The notes under the pieces are model-generated. The model saw nothing but the letters and a program-made list of their open reading frames with translations. It made no database searches and was not told where the DNA came from. DNA of 56,330 nucleotides from NCBI GenBank assembly GCA_039924845.1, contig JBDTAC010000025.1, positions 1 to 56,330 of the forward strand, given 5' to 3'. This document shows positions 16,942 through 24,960 of this stretch, one piece after another. How positions within the stretch are numbered: the first letter of the stretch is position 1; every line of letters begins with the position of its first letter. The translations under genes were made by a program, and so were the position numbers. This stretch comes from Bacteroidia bacterium (GTDB lineage: Bacteria; Bacteroidota; Bacteroidia; DATLTG01).

Positions 16942-17640
16942 ATGGCAAATAAATTCGGAGTGGTTGTTTTTCCAGGATCCAATTGTGATCAGGATATGTT
17001 GTACGTGTTAAAAACGGTTTTTAAACAAAACGTCGTGGCTTTGTGGCACAAAGAAACCAGTTTGCAAGGCTGCGATTTCATTATACTTCCCGGAGGTTTT
17101 TCCTACGGAGATTATTTGCGTTCTGGCGCCATCGCGCGTTTTTCGCCGATTATGGAAGAAGTGGTGAAACACGCCAACAACGGCGGTTATTTGGCGGGTA
17201 TTTGCAACGGATTTCAAATTTTGTGCGAAGCTGGTTTGTTGCCCGGCGCCCTGCTTCACAACAGCAATCGGAAATTTAATTGCAATAATATTTTCATCAC
17301 ACCACAAAATAAAGAAACCGTTCTGACACGAAATATTCCCGAAAACAAAGCCTTGAAAACCCCCATTGCACATGGTGAAGGTCGTTTTTACGCAGATACT
17401 GAAACCTTGCAAAAATTAAATGCCAACAATCAAATTTTATTTCGCTATTGCGATGAAAACGGGCAAATTACGGACGTCGCTAATCCCAATGGTTCTACTG
17501 AAAATATTGCCGGAATTTGCAATGCCGGAAAAAATATTTTTGGCATGATGCCTCATCCCGAAAGAGCTGCGGATAGCGAATTAGGCAATACCGACGGAAA
17601 ATTTATATTCGAATCCATTCTCGATTTGGTTTCCGCTTAA
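16942..17640 (+). CDS. purQ: Phosphoribosylformylglycinamidine synthase, glutaminase subunit PurQ
   Basis: 232 residues. A class I glutamine amidotransferase that supplies ammonia for FGAR to FGAM conversion in purine synthesis. Visible: G-S-N-C-D-Q-D, the oxyanion strand P-G-G-F-S-Y-G-D, nucleophile Cys in G-I-C-N-G-F-Q-I-L (about residue 92), and the His/Glu pair in M-P-H-P-E-R-A. This is the small-subunit (Bacillus-type) system that needs separate PurS and PurL; neither is in the window. A palindrome separates it from the MarC-family gene 25 nt downstream. Confidence 0.95.
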   Translation: MANKFGVVVFPGSNCDQDMLYVLKTVFKQNVVALWHKETSLQGCDFIILPGGFSYGDYLRSGAIARFSPIMEEVVKHANNGGYLAGICNGFQILCEAGLLPGALLHNSNRKFNCNNIFITPQNKETVLTRNIPENKALKTPIAHGEGRFYADTETLQKLNANNQILFRYCDENGQITDVANPNGSTENIAGICNAGKNIFGMMPHPERAADSELGNTDGKFIFESILDLVSA

Positions 17641-17644
17641 GGAC

Positions 17645-17665
17645 TTCAAAAAAATAATTTTTCAA
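17645..17665 (+). repeat. AT palindrome abutting a start codon
   Basis: TTCAAAAAAATAATTTTTCA ends immediately before ATG 17666, between purQ and the MarC-family gene. Confidence 0.75.
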
Positions 17666-18238
17666 ATGCACTTCGACTTAAAACAAATAGCCAGCGTTAG
17701 TATGATTCTCTTTGCAGTGATAGATATTTTAGGATCTATACCTGTTATCATTGATTTACGGAATAAAATGGGGCATATCCATTCCGAAAAAATAACCCTT
17801 ATTTCTGGCGGAATAATGATTGTTTTTTTATTTCTCGGAGAATCCATTTTAAATCTCATCGGTGTTGATATCCATTCTTTTGCCATTGCCGGAGCCATCA
17901 TTATTTTTCTGTTAGGCATCGAAATGATTTTGGGAATTCGCATTTACAAAGATGATGCTCCTGGCGTTGCAAGTGTTGTTCCTCTTGCATTTCCGCTAAT
18001 TGCCGGAACTGGAACCATGACGACTTTACTTACTTTAAAAGCACAATTTAGCACCGAAAATATAATCGCAGGAATTCTGATCAATCTTGTTTTTGTATAT
18101 GCAGTCCTTAAAACTACCGGACGTTTGGAACGAATTTTAGGTCCAGGTGGAATTGCCATTTTGCGAAAAGTTTTCGGAATTGTTTTGTTGGCAATTGCCA
18201 TTAAGCTTTTTGCGACCAATGCAGGATTGAAAATATAA
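17666..18238 (+). CDS. MarC-family (UPF0056) membrane protein
   Basis: 190 residues with about six hydrophobic segments. Family signatures include D-I-L-G-S-I-P-V near residues 20-27 and P-L-A-F-P-L-I-A-G-T-G-T-M-T-T near 106-120. MarC proteins are inner-membrane proteins of unestablished transport role. Probably co-transcribed with purQ, though no functional link is evident. Confidence 0.9.
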   Translation: MHFDLKQIASVSMILFAVIDILGSIPVIIDLRNKMGHIHSEKITLISGGIMIVFLFLGESILNLIGVDIHSFAIAGAIIIFLLGIEMILGIRIYKDDAPGVASVVPLAFPLIAGTGTMTTLLTLKAQFSTENIIAGILINLVFVYAVLKTTGRLERILGPGGIAILRKVFGIVLLAIAIKLFATNAGLKI

Positions 18239-18249
18239 ACATTATTTTT

Positions 18250-18278
18250 TTGCGCTGAATTTTTAATTTGTATTTTTG
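18250..18278 (+). promoter_or_regulatory. Bacteroidota promoter TTG-N18-TATTTTTG
   Basis: TTG at 18250-18252 and TATTTTTG at 18271-18278 are separated by 18 nt. This is the best complete -33/-7 match I found, 22 nt upstream of ATG 18301. Confidence 0.65.
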
Positions 18279-18300
18279 ACAAAACATAAACTCCTTTAAC

Positions 18301-18954
18301 ATGACTTCTATTATTCTCCAAGCAGTTGTTGTCGCCTTTAAAAGCCCAAGTGCAACTATTATTGATTCTATCATTCTAAAAACACACATAATTGTTGTAA
18401 CAATTTTCTTCCTTATTTATCTCGTGAAAACTTTTTTATTGCTCAGCAACGCGAAAGAAAAGTTGGCAGTTTTTTCTAAAAGAACAAAAATTTTAGAAAT
18501 GATTGTTAGCGTTCTTTTCCTTGTTACAGGCGGAATTTTATTGGTTTCGCTTCCGCAGATAAATACCTTCATGATTCTGAAATTGGTAGCCGTTTTTGCT
18601 GCTATTCCATTGGCAATTGTTGGTTATAAAAAAGGAAACAAAGTATTAGCAACACTTGCTTTTTTATTAGTTGTAGCCGCTTATGGTTTAGCCGAAATGA
18701 GCGCGAAACCTGCTGTTGTAGCCACCACAGCTGTTGATGGAAAAGCACTTTACACAAACAATTGCGTTTCGTGTCATGGCAATGATGGTAAAAAAGGCGC
18801 GATGGGCGCAGCCGATTTATCAACACTTCAAGCGGATAATGCGACAATCATCAATACCATTAAAAATGGAAAAAATGCCATGCCGGCTTTCGGAGCATTA
18901 TCTGACGCACAAATCAAAGCTCTTGCCGATTACACAACTTCCCTAAAAAAATAA
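18301..18954 (+). CDS. Membrane protein fused to a C-terminal cytochrome c domain
   Basis: 217 residues. Residues 1-140 contain four hydrophobic helices resembling the SirB family (short loop with S-K-R-T-K-I-L-E). After a linker, residues 147-217 form a class I cytochrome c with C-V-S-C-H (haem attachment, about residues 155-159) and a distal Met ligand candidate in N-A-M-P-A-F-G. The domain should face the periplasm. This places a small haem electron carrier directly on a membrane anchor; the partner oxidase or dehydrogenase is not nearby. It has its own good promoter. hflX starts 10 nt after the stop. Confidence 0.8.
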   Translation: MTSIILQAVVVAFKSPSATIIDSIILKTHIIVVTIFFLIYLVKTFLLLSNAKEKLAVFSKRTKILEMIVSVLFLVTGGILLVSLPQINTFMILKLVAVFAAIPLAIVGYKKGNKVLATLAFLLVVAAYGLAEMSAKPAVVATTAVDGKALYTNNCVSCHGNDGKKGAMGAADLSTLQADNATIINTIKNGKNAMPAFGALSDAQIKALADYTTSLKK

Positions 18955-18964
18955 TTTACGTACT

Positions 18965-20152
18965 TTGTTCGATACCGCAGTACAACAGGAAACAGCCGTT
19001 CTCGTAGGATTAATTAACAGCGAACAGAACGAAATTCAAGTACAAGAATATCTGGAAGAGCTTGCTTTTCTGATAGAAACTGCGGGCGTAAAACCACTCA
19101 AAAAATTTACACAACGTTTATCAAAACCCGATCCGCGCACATTTATCGGTTCTGGTAAAACCGCGCAAATAAAAGAATACGTTATAGAAAATAAAGTAAG
19201 TTTAGTTGTTTTTGATGATGAACTTTCGCCTTCTCAACAACGAAATTTAGAAAAAGAATTGGTCTGTAAAGTACTCGACAGAAACCGAATTATTCTCGAT
19301 ATTTTCGCAGCACGCGCACGCACTGCACACGCCAAAACACAAGTAGAATTGGCTTTTTATCAATACATGTTACCGCGTTTAACTGGTATGTGGACACATT
19401 TGGAACGCCAGCGTGGAAGCACTGGAACACGCAGTGGCGCTGGAGAAAAAGAAATTGAAACCGATCGTCGGATTGTACGCGATAAAATTTCGCAACTGAA
19501 GGAAGAGCTTTCTGCCATTGATCGGCAGATGACAACGCAACGAAAAAACAGAGGTGAATTAATTCGCGTGGCGTTAGTAGGATACACCAACGTGGGCAAA
19601 TCCACGATTATGAATATGCTTTCTAAATCGGATGTGTTTGCCGAAAATAAATTGTTTGCAACGCTCGATACAACCGTTCGAAAAGTAGTGATTGAAAATT
19701 TACCCTTTTTGCTTTCCGACACGGTAGGCTTTATTCGCAAGCTGCCCACGCATTTGGTGGAATCGTTTAAATCGACTTTGGATGAAGTGCGCGAAGCCGA
19801 TTTATTAATTCACGTCGTGGATATTTCGCATCCGCAATTTGAAGATCAAATTAAAGTGGTTACGCAAACGCTTACAGATATTGGCGCAGGCGACAAAGCA
19901 ACTATTTTAGTGTTCAACAAAATAGATGCGTATCATTTTATCGAAAAAGACGAAGACGATTTATTGCCTGCCACCAGAGAAAATATGAGTTTGGAGCAAT
20001 TGAAAAAAACGTGGATGGGAAATTTGAATGGTTCTTGTCTTTTTATTTCGGCTATGAACAAACAAAACTTGGAAGAGATGCGCCAAACGCTGTATTCAAC
20101 CGTAAAAGAGTTGCATCAAAAAAGATATCCTTATAATAAATTTTTGTATTGA
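18965..20152 (+). CDS. hflX: HflX-type ribosome-associated GTPase
   Basis: 395 residues. HflX splits stalled or heat-damaged 70S ribosomes. Visible: HflX N-terminal domain with P-R-T-F-I-G-S-G-K (about 54-62), the coiled helical hairpin around G-S-T-G-T-R-S-G-A-G-E-K-E, G1 G-Y-T-N-V-G-K-S-T (about 205-213), G3 D-T-V-G-F-I-R and G4 N-K-I-D. The start is a TTG (M-F-D-T-A-V-Q-Q-E-T-A-V-L-V-G); no ATG lies between the previous stop and the conserved region. Start choice is moderately sure, function firm. Confidence 0.93.
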   Translation: MFDTAVQQETAVLVGLINSEQNEIQVQEYLEELAFLIETAGVKPLKKFTQRLSKPDPRTFIGSGKTAQIKEYVIENKVSLVVFDDELSPSQQRNLEKELVCKVLDRNRIILDIFAARARTAHAKTQVELAFYQYMLPRLTGMWTHLERQRGSTGTRSGAGEKEIETDRRIVRDKISQLKEELSAIDRQMTTQRKNRGELIRVALVGYTNVGKSTIMNMLSKSDVFAENKLFATLDTTVRKVVIENLPFLLSDTVGFIRKLPTHLVESFKSTLDEVREADLLIHVVDISHPQFEDQIKVVTQTLTDIGAGDKATILVFNKIDAYHFIEKDEDDLLPATRENMSLEQLKKTWMGNLNGSCLFISAMNKQNLEEMRQTLYSTVKELHQKRYPYNKFLY

Positions 20153-20166
20153 AATAAAAGAATTGG

Positions 20167-20188
20167 TTCGAAAAATTATTTTTTTGAA
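20167..20188 (-). terminator. AT palindrome between convergent hflX and HAD genes
   Basis: TTCGAAAAATTATTTTTTTG plus AA, lying 15 nt after the hflX stop and 8 nt beyond the stop of the minus gene. The position fits a shared terminator. Confidence 0.55.
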
Positions 20189-20196
20189 GACGATTT

Positions 20197-20823
20197 TCAG
20201 ATGAAAATAATATCTAAAATCGTATTCGGAGAAGCAAGATGAATGGTTTGCAAACCAATTGTTTCAGCAGCTTTTACGTTGATTAATAAATCGTCTATAA
20301 ATAAAGTTTCCTGCGCCAGAATTTTTTTTTCACGTAATACGTACTCATAAATTTCTGTATCGGGTTTTCGCATTTTTATTTCATAAGAAAAATATTCTTT
20401 TTCGAAAACATTTGACAAATCAGCTATTCCGAAAGTTTTTTGCAAATAATTGGAGAAGTAATTAATGTGAATTTCGTTCGTATTACTCAATAAAGACAAG
20501 CGATAGCGTGATTTTAATTTTTCGAGTAATTGCAAACGCTTTTCCGGAAAATCAAGTAACATTGCATTCCACGCAGCATCTATTTGTGCATCACTCCAAT
20601 TTTTATCAGAAATTTTACGCAAGGTATTTCTAAATTCTGCTGCAGAAATTAACCCTTTTTCAAAATCATCAAAAATTTTATCTTGATGAAGTTGTGAATA
20701 CAAAGCATCAAAATCAGTAATTCCTAATTGCCGAAATGCTTTCTGCGTAAGCGAATAATCAATATTCAACAGCACAACACCTAAATCAAAAATAATATTT
20801 TTTACGGAAGAATTTACCTGCAT
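20197..20823 (-). CDS. HAD-superfamily hydrolase (subfamily IA, YihX-like)
   Basis: 208 residues. Motif I is F-D-L-G-V-V-L (the second Asp of DxD is replaced by Gly, as is common in the YihX/epoxide-hydrolase-like branch). Motif II is L-L-S-N-T-N-E, motif III a Lys near K-M-R-K-P-D, and motif IV F-I-D-D. A helical cap lies between residues 17 and 100. Likely a sugar-phosphate or nucleotide phosphatase; substrate unknown. It is the last gene of the minus run 20197-21874, separated from the SDR gene by two palindrome copies. Confidence 0.88.
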   Translation of the reverse strand: MQVNSSVKNIIFDLGVVLLNIDYSLTQKAFRQLGITDFDALYSQLHQDKIFDDFEKGLISAAEFRNTLRKISDKNWSDAQIDAAWNAMLLDFPEKRLQLLEKLKSRYRLSLLSNTNEIHINYFSNYLQKTFGIADLSNVFEKEYFSYEIKMRKPDTEIYEYVLREKKILAQETLFIDDLLINVKAAETIGLQTIHLASPNTILDIIFI

Positions 20824-20830
20824 AAACGCG

Positions 20831-20852
20831 TTTGAAAAATTAATTTTTTGAA
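20831..20852 (-). repeat. AT palindrome copy upstream of the HAD gene
   Basis: TTTGAAAAATTAATTTTTTG lies 7 nt upstream of ATG 20823 (minus strand). Confidence 0.6.
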
Positions 20853-20881
20853 GTCAAAATTAAAAATGCTTTTTTTACGCA

Positions 20882-20901
20882 TTGAAAAATTATTTTTTTG
20901 A
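20882..20901 (-). repeat. AT palindrome containing a stop codon
   Basis: TTGAAAAATTATTTTTTTGA on the plus strand. On the minus strand its TAA core (20890-20892) is the stop of the SDR-like gene, preceded by two Lys codons. Confidence 0.65.
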
Positions 20902-21567
20902 CGCACCTAATTGGATAATATCATTTCCTTCGATTACTTTTTTATCGTAGCCTTTTTCCACCACAGCAATCATCGCATCAGACAATTCTTTTAAAGTGCA
21001 AAATTTGGTTGGTGACAATTTTCTTCCAATTGGATACATCCAATTTATATATTTGTAAAAGGGATGCGCATTTTTTAATCCTTTTATCGGTTTTATAAAT
21101 CCGGGACGAAATGCAAATACTTGTCGGAAAGGTAATTTCATCAAATCGTTTTCGGTTTTTCCTTTTACGCGCGCCCACATCATTTTTCCTTTTTCGCTGC
21201 TGTCGGTACTTGCTCCCGAAATATAACAAAATGTCATTTCAGGATTTAATTTGCTCAAAGTTTTTGCAACGTTTATCGTTAATGTGTAAGTCAATTTTGT
21301 ATATGCTTCTTCCTTCATTCCGACAGACGAAACGCCCAAACAGAAAAAGCAAGCGTTGTAACCCGAAAGTTGGTTTTCTATAGCCGTTAAATCAAAAAAA
21401 TCAGCGTGAATAATTTCCAATAATTTAGGATGCTTTACACCGCAAGGTTTTCGGTTAATAACCAACACTTTTTCTACCTGCGGATTTTGCAAACATACGT
21501 GCAATGCGCCTTCGCCAACCATTCCGGTTGCTCCTGTAATAATTGCACTGATTTTTAATGTGTTCAT
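20890..21567 (-). CDS. SDR/NAD(P)-binding Rossmann protein, HTATIP2-like
   Basis: 225 residues from ATG 21567. An upstream extension to 21666 would simply translate a palindrome copy and is rejected. Atypical SDR: G-A-T-G-M-V-G-E-G-A nucleotide loop (about 11-20), I-N-R-K strand, and Y-I-S-G-A-S-T-D-S-S-E-K-G-K-M-M-W-A-R-V-K-G in which S-x(n)-K replaces the classic YxxxK. These resemble the HTATIP2/oxidoreductase-like family. Substrate unknown. Ends in two Lys codons merging into the palindrome that carries its stop. Confidence 0.85.
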   Translation of the reverse strand: MNTLKISAIITGATGMVGEGALHVCLQNPQVEKVLVINRKPCGVKHPKLLEIIHADFFDLTAIENQLSGYNACFFCLGVSSVGMKEEAYTKLTYTLTINVAKTLSKLNPEMTFCYISGASTDSSEKGKMMWARVKGKTENDLMKLPFRQVFAFRPGFIKPIKGLKNAHPFYKYINWMYPIGRKLSPTKFCTLKELSDAMIAVVEKGYDKKVIEGNDIIQLGASKK

Positions 21568-21575
21568 TTTATGTT

Positions 21576-21596
21576 TTGAAAAATTATTTTTTTGAA
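21576..21596 (-). repeat. AT palindrome next to ATG 21567
   Basis: TTGAAAAATTATTTTTTTGA plus A, 8 nt upstream of the SDR-like start. Read through in frame it would give F-Q-K-N-N-F-S-K. Confidence 0.65.
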
Positions 21597-21634
21597 AACT
21601 ATTTTTTATTCCAAAGCGCAAATTGCGACAGTGC

Positions 21635-21874
21635 CTACTTTGACAATATTTGAAATATAGGTACAATTATAGCCATTAATCCCAAAAAAAAGAGACACAT
21701 TCCACTCCATAAATACTGGTTCACAATTACAGCTTTATAAACAGGATCGGCATTCGGATTATCTCTTTTTTCTTTTTGCCATAATTTCAAAAAATACACG
21801 CCAGCTGCCATAGCAGCAATGCCAACAGGGAATATCCACCAAGGAGGTGTTGGAGTAACATTTACTTCATTCAT
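21635..21874 (-). CDS. Small two-helix membrane protein, unknown
   Basis: 79 residues from ATG 21874 (M-N-E-V-N-V-T-P-T-P-P-W-W-I-F-P). Two hydrophobic helices (about residues 14-30 and 57-76) flank a charged segment K-L-W-Q-K-E-K-R-D-N. No known family recognised. It leads the minus-strand trio, 67 nt upstream of the SDR gene. An apparent N-terminal extension to 21943 is a translated palindrome copy. Confidence 0.6.
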   Translation of the reverse strand: MNEVNVTPTPPWWIFPVGIAAMAAGVYFLKLWQKEKRDNPNADPVYKAVIVNQYLWSGMCLFFLGLMAIIVPIFQILSK

Positions 21875-21894
21875 AACATTTATTTTTTTAGGTT

Positions 21895-21915
21895 TTGAAA
21901 AATTATTTTTTTGAA
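21895..21915 (-). repeat. AT palindrome upstream of the small membrane protein
   Basis: TTGAAAAATTATTTTTTTGA plus A, 20 nt upstream of ATG 21874. Nearly identical over 21 nt to the copy at 21576. Confidence 0.65.
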
Positions 21916-21964
21916 ACTGTTTTTTAGCTCTGATTTCCGTCATTCAAAATTAGAAAAAAGAAGG

Positions 21965-21986
21965 CTCAAAAAATTATTTTTTTGAA
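21965..21986 (-). repeat. AT palindrome in the divergent gap
   Basis: CTCAAAAAATTATTTTTTTG plus AA, between the small membrane protein and the phosphoesterase gene; flank AGGCTC is shared with the partial copy near 9035. Confidence 0.6.
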
Positions 21987-22000
21987 CCCCAATTTTGCTT

Positions 22001-22008
22001 CATCTTTG
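22001..22008 (+). promoter_or_regulatory. -7-like CATCTTTG, possibly leaderless start
   Basis: One mismatch to TAnnTTTG. It ends 4 nt before ATG 22013, so a transcript from it would begin at or beside the start codon. Confidence 0.35.
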
Positions 22009-22012
22009 CGAC

Positions 22013-22507
22013 ATGATAAAAATTGCTTTGCTTTCGGATACGCACAATTATTTGGATAAACGTATTTTTAAATACCTCGAACCTTGCGATGAAATATGGC
22101 ATGCGGGCGATATCGGCACTATTTCTGTTTGCGAAGAATTGGAAAAAATAAAACCTTTAAAAGCCGTTTACGGAAACATTGACGGACAAGATATTCGAAA
22201 AAAATATCCGAAAGATTTACGTTTTACTGTCGAAAAAATGGACATTTGGATGACGCACATTGGAGGTTATCCAAACCATTATTCGCCTGATGTGAGAGAA
22301 AAAATAAAAATGAATCCGCCCAAAATTTTTATTTGCGGACATTCGCACATTTTAAAAGTAATGTACGATAAACAACTGAATACGCTTTGTTTAAACCCTG
22401 GTGCCTGTGGCATGTACGGATTTCACAAAATAAAGACATTGCTTCGTTTTCAGATAGACAATGGCAGTATCCAGCAAATGGAAGTAATTGAATTAGGCGA
22501 AAAATAA
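22013..22507 (+). CDS. YfcE/MJ0936-type metallophosphoesterase
   Basis: 164 residues from ATG 22013 (M-I-K-I-A-L-L-S-D-T-H). Metal-binding motifs: S-D-T-H (about 8-11), H-A-G-D-I-G (33-38), Y-G-N-I-D (56-60), M-T-H-I-G (82-86) and G-H-S-H (110-113), the full calcineurin-like set. Cytoplasmic phosphodiesterase of unknown physiological substrate. Its stop (22505-22507) is the TAA in a palindrome core. An upstream in-frame ATG at 21995 would overlap the promoter-like element. Confidence 0.9.
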   Translation: MIKIALLSDTHNYLDKRIFKYLEPCDEIWHAGDIGTISVCEELEKIKPLKAVYGNIDGQDIRKKYPKDLRFTVEKMDIWMTHIGGYPNHYSPDVREKIKMNPPKIFICGHSHILKVMYDKQLNTLCLNPGACGMYGFHKIKTLLRFQIDNGSIQQMEVIELGEK

Positions 22508-22515
22508 TTTTTTGA
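22498..22515 (+). repeat. AT palindrome containing the phosphoesterase stop
   Basis: CGAAAAATAATTTTTTGA. TAA 22505-22507 is the gene stop. Confidence 0.65.
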
Positions 22516-22720
22516 AAAAAGCTTGTGTATTAAAAATTCTTTGTATCATTGCATCATAATACTATTGTTACACCCGTACCTGTAGTCAATCAAACAAAAA
22601 CAAATATCGTTCACACATCAAATTTCACTTATCTTTTGCATTGAAAAACATGCCAATTACCCTCTAATTACTCATTTTATCTATTTTATAGATTTATAAA
22701 CCAAACCCTAATTTTTCCTC

Positions 22721-24355
22721 ATGTACGACATCCTCGAACTGAACAACAAACTCGTAAACGAATTAAAAGACATTGCCAAAGCATTAAACGTACCGAAATA
22801 CGAAGCTCTCAAAAAACAAGATTTAATTTATAAAATTTTAGATCAACAAGCACTTTCTGCTCCTGCTGAAACTACTATTGTTCCTGTAATGCCGACGCCG
22901 GAGCCTGAAAATACAGCTCCAAAACTTCCGAAACTGGACGATAACAGACATCTTCGTCCGCGCAGACCGAGAACGGAAGAGCCAGAAAATAAAATTGAAA
23001 AAATTGTGAAACACGAAGATCAGGCACCTGTTTTTGCAAAAGAACCAGAACTAATTAATGCACCAATAATGCCATCCACAGAAATTTTTACGGAAGAAAA
23101 GAAAGAAATAACTCCAGTGGCTCCCACTGAAAATACTACTCTCACACCTACTCCACATACACCGGAAACGGAAGAACAAAAAAGAATTTTTCAAGGAAAA
23201 GAAGCGTTGAGACCAGACAGAATCAACGTTCCGTATTCTTTTGATGGTATCATCAACAGCGAAGGCGTGTTGGAAATTATGGCGGATGGTTATGGATTTT
23301 TACGTTCGGCAGATTATAATTATTTAAGTTCTCCCGATGATATTTACGTATCGCAATCACAAATAAAATTATTCGGATTAAAAACTGGAGACAATGTTTT
23401 CGGAAGTATTCGTCCACCGAAAGAAGGCGAAAAATTTTTCCCGCTCATCAAAGTAGAACATATCAATGGCAGAGAACCCGCATTTGTGCGCGACAGAGTT
23501 CCGTTTGATTATTTAACGCCTTTATTTCCGTTTGAAAAATTAAATTTAACAGGACCGAAAAGTTCTATTTCTGCGAGAGTGGTAGACATGTTTACACCGA
23601 TTGGAAAAGGGCAAAGAGGTTTAATTGTTGCCCAACCGAAAACTGGTAAAACAGTTTTATTGAAAGAAATCGCGAACGCAATTGCAGCCAATCACCCTGA
23701 AGTTTATTTGATGATTTTATTGATTGACGAACGTCCTGAAGAGGTGACAGATATGGCAAGAAGCGTGAAAGCAGAAGTAATTGCTTCCACTTTTGATGAG
23801 CCTGCCGATCGTCACGTAAAAATCGCCAACATCGTTTTAGAAAAAGCAAAACGAATGGTAGAATGCGGACACGATGTAGTTATTTTATTGGATTCGATTA
23901 CTCGTTTAGCCCGTGCATACAATACTGTTTCTCCAGCTTCTGGAAAAGTTTTATCGGGCGGTGTGGATGCGAATGCGCTTCACAAACCAAAACGCTTTTT
24001 TGGTGCAGCACGTAAAATAGAAGATGGTGGATCATTGACGATTCTTGCGACAGCATTGATTGATACGGGTTCTAAAATGGACGAAGTTATTTTCGAAGAG
24101 TTTAAAGGAACCGGAAATATGGAATTGCAATTGGATCGCAAATTGGCGAACAAACGTATTTATCCTTCTATTGATTTGGTGGCTTCCAGCACACGAAGAG
24201 ATGATTTATTGATTGACAAAGATGCCTTGAAACGTATTTGGATTTTGCGCAATCACTTAGCAGATATGACGCCTTTAGAAGCGATGGAATTCTTGAGAGA
24301 TCGTATTAAAAACACACAAACCAACGAAGAATTTTTAATTTCTATGAACAGTTAA
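22721..24355 (+). CDS. rho: Transcription termination factor Rho
   Basis: 544 residues. Hexameric RNA-dependent ATPase that terminates transcription. Domains: Rho N helix bundle (1-45), a low-complexity Pro/Glu/Thr insertion (about 50-165) typical of Bacteroidota, cold-shock RNA-binding domain (about 170-245), and the ATPase with Walker A A-Q-P-K-T-G-K-T (about 304-311) and Walker [11 protein letters not shown]. Its 213-nt upstream region is long for this genome and might hold autoregulatory leader sequence. It matters here because the palindromes could be Rho-independent terminators. Confidence 0.96.
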   Translation: MYDILELNNKLVNELKDIAKALNVPKYEALKKQDLIYKILDQQALSAPAETTIVPVMPTPEPENTAPKLPKLDDNRHLRPRRPRTEEPENKIEKIVKHEDQAPVFAKEPELINAPIMPSTEIFTEEKKEITPVAPTENTTLTPTPHTPETEEQKRIFQGKEALRPDRINVPYSFDGIINSEGVLEIMADGYGFLRSADYNYLSSPDDIYVSQSQIKLFGLKTGDNVFGSIRPPKEGEKFFPLIKVEHINGREPAFVRDRVPFDYLTPLFPFEKLNLTGPKSSISARVVDMFTPIGKGQRGLIVAQPKTGKTVLLKEIANAIAANHPEVYLMILLIDERPEEVTDMARSVKAEVIASTFDEPADRHVKIANIVLEKAKRMVECGHDVVILLDSITRLARAYNTVSPASGKVLSGGVDANALHKPKRFFGAARKIEDGGSLTILATALIDTGSKMDEVIFEEFKGTGNMELQLDRKLANKRIYPSIDLVASSTRRDDLLIDKDALKRIWILRNHLADMTPLEAMEFLRDRIKNTQTNEEFLISMNS

Positions 24356-24358
24356 TCA

Positions 24359-24380
24359 TTCGAAAAAATATTTTTTTGAA
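24359..24380. repeat. AT palindrome one base before a start codon
   Basis: TTCGAAAAAATATTTTTTTG plus AA between rho stop (24355) and ATG 24382. Confidence 0.65.
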
Positions 24381-24381
24381 C

Positions 24382-24864
24382 ATGAATTATTACGTCCGAA
24401 TTGGTATCCTCACCGCATTTATCATTATGATATTTCATTTAGCTGTTTTTTATTCGGGCAGTTTCTATACTTCTATTGGCAGATACGCACTTTTACTCGA
24501 TTTGCTAATTATGTTACCTGGAATTTTTTGGGGAATAAAATCCAAAAAAGAACGCGATTTAAAACAAAATTATATCCTAAAGGAAGCCATTAAAAGTGGC
24601 TTACAAGTAGTAACAGCCGTTAGTTTCACGGTTGCTTTTTTTACGTATATTTTTTTTCTTTTTGAAATTCCTGCCATCCTCACACAAACACAAAATTATT
24701 TAGTTTCCGTGGATACACCCGCTGCCAGTATTTCTGGAATATTGACAAATGCACAAAATTATTTTTCACCTTTCCACCAAGCTACCATTTCTTTATTTAT
24801 GCATTTGATTCCAGGTGTTATCATCAGCGTAATTTTCGCTACTTTATTAGGGCAAAAAAAATAA
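24382..24864 (+). CDS. Four-helix membrane protein, DUF4199-like
   Basis: 160 residues from ATG 24382; an in-frame TTG at 24376 lies inside the palindrome and is unlikely. Four hydrophobic segments (about 5-25, 33-50, 73-95, 135-157) with a K-S-K-K-E-R-D-L-K loop after the second are the topology of DUF4199 proteins, common in Bacteroidota and without known function. Probably transcribed with rho. Confidence 0.7.
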   Translation: MNYYVRIGILTAFIIMIFHLAVFYSGSFYTSIGRYALLLDLLIMLPGIFWGIKSKKERDLKQNYILKEAIKSGLQVVTAVSFTVAFFTYIFFLFEIPAILTQTQNYLVSVDTPAASISGILTNAQNYFSPFHQATISLFMHLIPGVIISVIFATLLGQKK

Positions 24865-24885
24865 TCAAAAAATTATTTTTCTGAA
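24865..24885 (-). repeat. AT palindrome, against the local gene direction
   Basis: TCAAAAAATTATTTTTCTGA, directly after the stop at 24864. This is one of the few copies in a plus-strand run with the ATTAT core. Confidence 0.55.
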
Positions 24886-24960
24886 CATTGTTTTGTAATA
24901 CACGAACGGGGAAAATAATTCCTAAATTCGCCAACAACAAAATTTGCAGCATAATTTGAT

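Noticed and set aside
21568-21666. N-terminal extension of the SDR-like protein
   Set aside because: It translates a palindrome copy (F-Q-K-N-N-F-S-K) and precedes the Rossmann start. The same peptide appears in the extension of the next gene, showing it comes from the repeat, not from homologous domains.
20197-21874. Toxin-antitoxin or defence island
   Set aside because: The small genes encode a HAD hydrolase, an SDR-like enzyme and a two-helix membrane protein, none with toxin, nuclease or antitoxin features.
22508-22720. Riboswitch upstream of rho
   Set aside because: The 213-nt leader is long, but I saw no convincing conserved RNA fold or terminator; a covariance-model search would be needed.
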